Assembly (NCBI RefSeq): GCF_037976825.1 | Contig: NZ_CP150269.1 | Span: 6,506,501-6,570,500, forward strand | Direction of reading: 5' to 3' | Length of the DNA stretch: 64,000 bases | Source of the DNA: Paenibacillus sp. FSL K6-1330 | Lineage (GTDB): Bacteria; Bacillota; Bacilli; Paenibacillales; Paenibacillaceae | Program-made: the position numbers and the translations under genes | Notes under the pieces: model-generated | Told to the model about the DNA's origin: nothing | Seen by the model: only the letters and a program-made list of their open reading frames with translations | Database searches by the model: none | In this document: positions 61,513 to 64,000 of the stretch, piece after piece | Numbering within the stretch: the stretch's first letter is position 1 | How the letters are laid out: every line of letters begins with the position of its first letter

Positions 61513-62469
61513 ATGGAAATTTTTATCGGTGTGGATGGTGGCGGTACCAAGACCGAAGCAACCGCTATCAACAGCGCTGGAGAAGTGTTGTCCCGGTTTA
61601 CCGGAGGTTCCACCAATCCCTACATTGTAACCTTTGATAAAGCGATGGAGGAACTCCGAACGGTGTTGGATGGGCTTCTGGCACCTCTTTTTAATAAGTC
61701 ATTAATATTCACATCAATATGTCTTGGAATGTCAGGTGTAAGCTCTGCAGAAGAACGACGTCGTGTTCAGTCCTTCCTTCATTCCTATTTCCAGCAGCGG
61801 CAGCTCTCGATGCGTATTTACATGCGCTCGGAAGCCGAAATTTCATTAATGGCCGTACTGGAACGTCAGTATGGAATACTTGCGATCTCGGGAACCGGAT
61901 CCAATACCTATGCTATAACCAAATCGGGAGACATCCACCGCGTCGGTGGCTGGGGACATCTTCTCGGAGACGAAGGCAGCGGCTATCAGATCGGACTTCA
62001 GGCTCTAAAATCTGTCATTAAGAGCCACGAGGGCATTTTGCCACCCACCATCATGAGCAACCTGATTGTTGCAGCCTATCCTCTCCAGCATATTACCGAT
62101 CTCAAATCTTACATTTACCAGCCCGCTATAACGAAACAGGATATCGCTTCCTTCGCCCGCTGCTGCATAGAAGCAGCCGAAGCCGGTGATGAAGCGGCAA
62201 ACCGTATCATCCGGCAGCAGGCAGAAGAACTGGCCGATACAACAAGCGCTCTCATCAGGCGGCAAGCTGAATTCGCAGAGAGTGAACTCGTGCGGATCGG
62301 CTCGATCTTCAAACATTCGCAATCGTTTCGGGAAACGTACACTAGCATTCTGCTAACGCGTTATCCCCGCCTCCGGTTCCCCGAAGGAAATCGTGAACGT
62401 ACACCCGCCCATGGCGCGGCCCTGTTAGCCTGCAAGCTATTTACAGACGGCGTCTCTGACTTGCTGTAG
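61513..62469 (+). CDS. Amino-sugar kinase of the BadF/BcrA/NagK family (candidate MurNAc/GlcNAc kinase)
   Basis: The 318-residue protein has the ASKHA ATPase fold: phosphate-1 loop FIGVDGGGTKTEATA at the start, catalytic GMSGVSSAEE, phosphate-2 LAISGTGSNTYAI and the GWGHLLGDEGSGYQIG segment. This family includes mammalian-type N-acetylglucosamine kinase and the Clostridium MurK enzyme that phosphorylates both MurNAc and GlcNAc. It is followed by murQ 51 bases downstream. Because the locus has no phosphotransferase permease, this kinase is the likely source of MurNAc-6-phosphate from free MurNAc. Substrate choice between GlcNAc and MurNAc is not settled by sequence. Confidence 0.88.
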   Translation: MEIFIGVDGGGTKTEATAINSAGEVLSRFTGGSTNPYIVTFDKAMEELRTVLDGLLAPLFNKSLIFTSICLGMSGVSSAEERRRVQSFLHSYFQQRQLSMRIYMRSEAEISLMAVLERQYGILAISGTGSNTYAITKSGDIHRVGGWGHLLGDEGSGYQIGLQALKSVIKSHEGILPPTIMSNLIVAAYPLQHITDLKSYIYQPAITKQDIASFARCCIEAAEAGDEAANRIIRQQAEELADTTSALIRRQAEFAESELVRIGSIFKHSQSFRETYTSILLTRYPRLRFPEGNRERTPAHGAALLACKLFTDGVSDLL

Positions 62470-62520
62470 CTTTACATCAGTGCCCGTCCATATTCCAAGG
62501 CAAAAAAGGAGACCTGTCTC

Positions 62521-63432
62521 ATGACGAATATTCTAAGTCAATTGACAACCGAACAGCCTCATGAAAATACGCAGAACATTGATCAGTTGAGCTCAGAACA
62601 AATTATGATCCTCATCAATAGCGAGGATAGCCTGATCACCGATGCGATCCGCGAGCTTATTCCTCTTATAGCCAGAGCGGCAGATCTCGTAGTAGAGGCT
62701 TTCCAGAAGGGCGGCAGATTGTTCTATATAGGTGCCGGAACCAGCGGTCGAATCGGGATTCTGGATGCATCCGAGTGTCCGCCTACCTACGGGACAGACC
62801 CTTCTATGGTGCAGGGATTGATCGCCGGTGGTTTCAGAGCCGTGAAGGAAGCTATCGAAGGTGCCGAGGATAGCGAGGAGTTAGGTGAACAGGATATCCA
62901 TGAAAACGGGATCAACGAGAAGGATGTTGTCATCGGCATCGCTGCAAGCGGCCGCACGCCCTATGTTCTTGGTGCAATGAGACGCGCCAAGGAGTGTGGA
63001 GCCGTTGTCATCGGACTCTGCAATAACTACGAATCGCCGATGCATCAGTACGCGGATTTTGTGATCGAAGCTGTTGTCGGACCGGAAGTGATCATGGGCT
63101 CCACGCGGATGAAGGCCGGTACTTCGCAAAAGCTGATTCTGAACATGCTGACAACGACCGCCATGATTCGAATCGGCAAAGTGTACAAAAACCTAATGGT
63201 CGACCTCAACCCGTCCAATAACAAGCTTGTGCATCGCGCCAAACGCATCATCACCCTGGCAACGGGAGCATCTGAGGATGCTGTTGAGAAGGCATACCAT
63301 GAATCGGGCGCCCATGTCAAAACCGCCATCGTGATGCTTCTGGCTAATGTCAATGCCGTAGAAGCGTCCAAACTCCTTGACGGTACCAGCGGATTTGTTC
63401 GCAGCGCGATCGATATGAAAACGACGAAGTAG
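62521..63432 (+). CDS. murQ: N-acetylmuramic acid 6-phosphate etherase
   Basis: The 303-residue protein has the MurQ signature GAGTSGRIGILDASECPPTY (residues about 74-93) in a SIS domain, with the active-site Glu in DASECPP. Further conserved parts are GIAASGRTPYVLGA and GSTRMKAGTSQKLILN, and a C-terminal helical domain follows. It splits the lactyl ether of MurNAc-6-phosphate to give GlcNAc-6-phosphate and D-lactate. AAAGGAGA precedes the ATG. It is the last gene of the plus-strand arm and ends at a terminator. Confidence 0.97.
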   Translation: MTNILSQLTTEQPHENTQNIDQLSSEQIMILINSEDSLITDAIRELIPLIARAADLVVEAFQKGGRLFYIGAGTSGRIGILDASECPPTYGTDPSMVQGLIAGGFRAVKEAIEGAEDSEELGEQDIHENGINEKDVVIGIAASGRTPYVLGAMRRAKECGAVVIGLCNNYESPMHQYADFVIEAVVGPEVIMGSTRMKAGTSQKLILNMLTTTAMIRIGKVYKNLMVDLNPSNNKLVHRAKRIITLATGASEDAVEKAYHESGAHVKTAIVMLLANVNAVEASKLLDGTSGFVRSAIDMKTTK

Positions 63433-63479
63433 CATATTTCGTGCTTCTATGGCCTATCATGAACATCGATCGTAAAATG

Positions 63480-63530
63480 AAACGGGATATCCCAAGATCA
63501 TGTTGATCTGGAGATATCCCGTTTATTTGT
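63480..63530 (+). terminator. Terminator of murQ
   Basis: AAACGGGATATC and GATATCCCGTTT form a perfect 12-bp stem, with an inner GATCA...TGATC pairing in the loop, followed by ATTTGTT. The 63531-63679 stretch after it holds no gene that I can support. Confidence 0.85.
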
Positions 63531-63679
63531 TCGCCAGCATGGACCTTCATTTACTGTTAGTCGTCACCATACTAATGGGCCGATTGGTCTCGTCGTTCCT
63601 TGTAGTCCGATCATGCCCTTATCGGATCAATCAGATTTAGCCTCACTCATAGAACCGAGCCTTCTTGAAATGCATAAGT

Positions 63680-64000
63680 TCATCGACCCTTGTCCGACTT
63701 CCAACCTACCTGTTGTTCACTCCATGCCCACAGGCGAGCGGCAAGTTTCGGATCCCTTGCCTTCTCGGTGGTCTTGGCCGGTTTGCATTTAACGTAATAT
63801 TCCCCTGTCACATGCTCTACTTCAGGGCTTGAAGCCAAGTAAATCGCTGTCCGCGCACCTTCCTGCGCGGTTAGAAAGAACGGACCAAGCAGCTTATGGA
63901 CCGCTTTGCCAAAGCCTGTATCCCGGTTCACGCCAATGCTGGTACTCACTGCACCGGGATGGAGCGCATTGACCGTTACCTTTGTCGGCTGCAGCCGACG
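63680..64000 (-). CDS. SDR family oxidoreductase, C-terminal part (cut by window end)
   Basis: The frame is open to the window edge, so only the last 106 residues are visible. They begin RRLQPTKVTVNALHPGAV, the segment after the catalytic YxxxK of short-chain dehydrogenases. EEGARTAIYLASSPEVEHV-like text (QEGARTAIYLASSPEVEHV) and GEYYVKCKPAKTTEKARDP follow, as in retinol-dehydrogenase-like SDRs. Cofactor motif and active site lie beyond the window. It faces murQ and is not part of the salvage locus. Confidence 0.85.
   Translation of the reverse strand, partial: RRLQPTKVTVNALHPGAVSTSIGVNRDTGFGKAVHKLLGPFFLTAQEGARTAIYLASSPEVEHVTGEYYVKCKPAKTTEKARDPKLAARLWAWSEQQVGWKSDKGR

Overview
The window looks like chromosomal DNA of a Paenibacillus or a close relative. 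This rests on gene content, not on a database search: two YesM/YesN-type two-component systems next to sugar ABC importers without their own ATPase, several family-1 solute-binding lipoproteins, GH36, GH42, GH95 and GH31 glycosidases, a GH18 chitinase with a PVDP-repeat linker, strong GGAGG-type ribosome binding sites, frequent TTG/GTG starts and moderate GC. I see no rRNA, tRNA, CRISPR array, insertion sequence or phage gene.

Layout. 0-4.7 kb: ABC-2 type transporter (ATPase, then a permease with a very large outer domain), ECF sigma factor and a membrane partner, all on the minus strand. 5-9.1 kb: aldo/keto reductase, TSUP permease and several small or orphan genes. 9.1-20.4 kb: galactoside cluster, with two permeases, binding protein, GH42 beta-galactosidase and GH36 alpha-galactosidase on the minus strand, and a divergent sensor kinase/response regulator pair. 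20.5-37.8 kb: a second glycan cluster, with kinase/regulator pair, LplB/LplC-type permeases, binding protein, GH95 alpha-L-fucosidase and a second GH42 enzyme. It is followed by a GH31 alpha-xylosidase with a divergent AraC regulator and by a secreted chitinase. The fucosidase, galactosidase and xylosidase activities together match the side chains of fucosylated xyloglucan, and all three enzymes lack signal peptides, so imported oligosaccharides would be trimmed in the cytoplasm.

38-52.7 kb is mostly housekeeping or unlinked: YqcI/YcgG protein, RNase J, MFS transporter, PAS histidine kinase, permuted papain-like hydrolase, VTT/DedA protein, PdxK-type kinase, methionine aminopeptidase, a secreted protein with a TIMP-like Cys-x-Cys start, a methyltransferase and the GlcD/GlcF glycolate oxidase subunits.

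52.9-63.4 kb is the most coherent system: a cell-wall amino-sugar salvage locus. One arm (minus) reads murR, binding protein, two permeases, UgpC/MsmX-type ATPase, a membrane protein, NamZ (exo-beta-N-acetylmuramidase) and AnmK. The divergent arm (plus) reads a BadF/NagK-family amino-sugar kinase and MurQ. A complete ABC importer plus a soluble kinase take the place of the MurP phosphotransferase permease of the Bacillus subtilis locus, and NamZ has no signal peptide. This suggests import of MurNAc-containing sugars followed by cleavage and phosphorylation in the cytoplasm. The region between the two arms holds two good sigma-A promoters and a palindromic operator candidate. The window ends inside an SDR oxidoreductase gene.

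Outside the genes, three copies of a roughly 150-bp imperfectly palindromic repeat lie at 29.0 kb and 46.2-46.6 kb. Their arms differ in sequence but keep their pairing, which points to a structured mobile or RNA-level element. Three cre-like sites lie upstream of the second sensor kinase, the alpha-xylosidase and the chitinase, suggesting carbon catabolite control.
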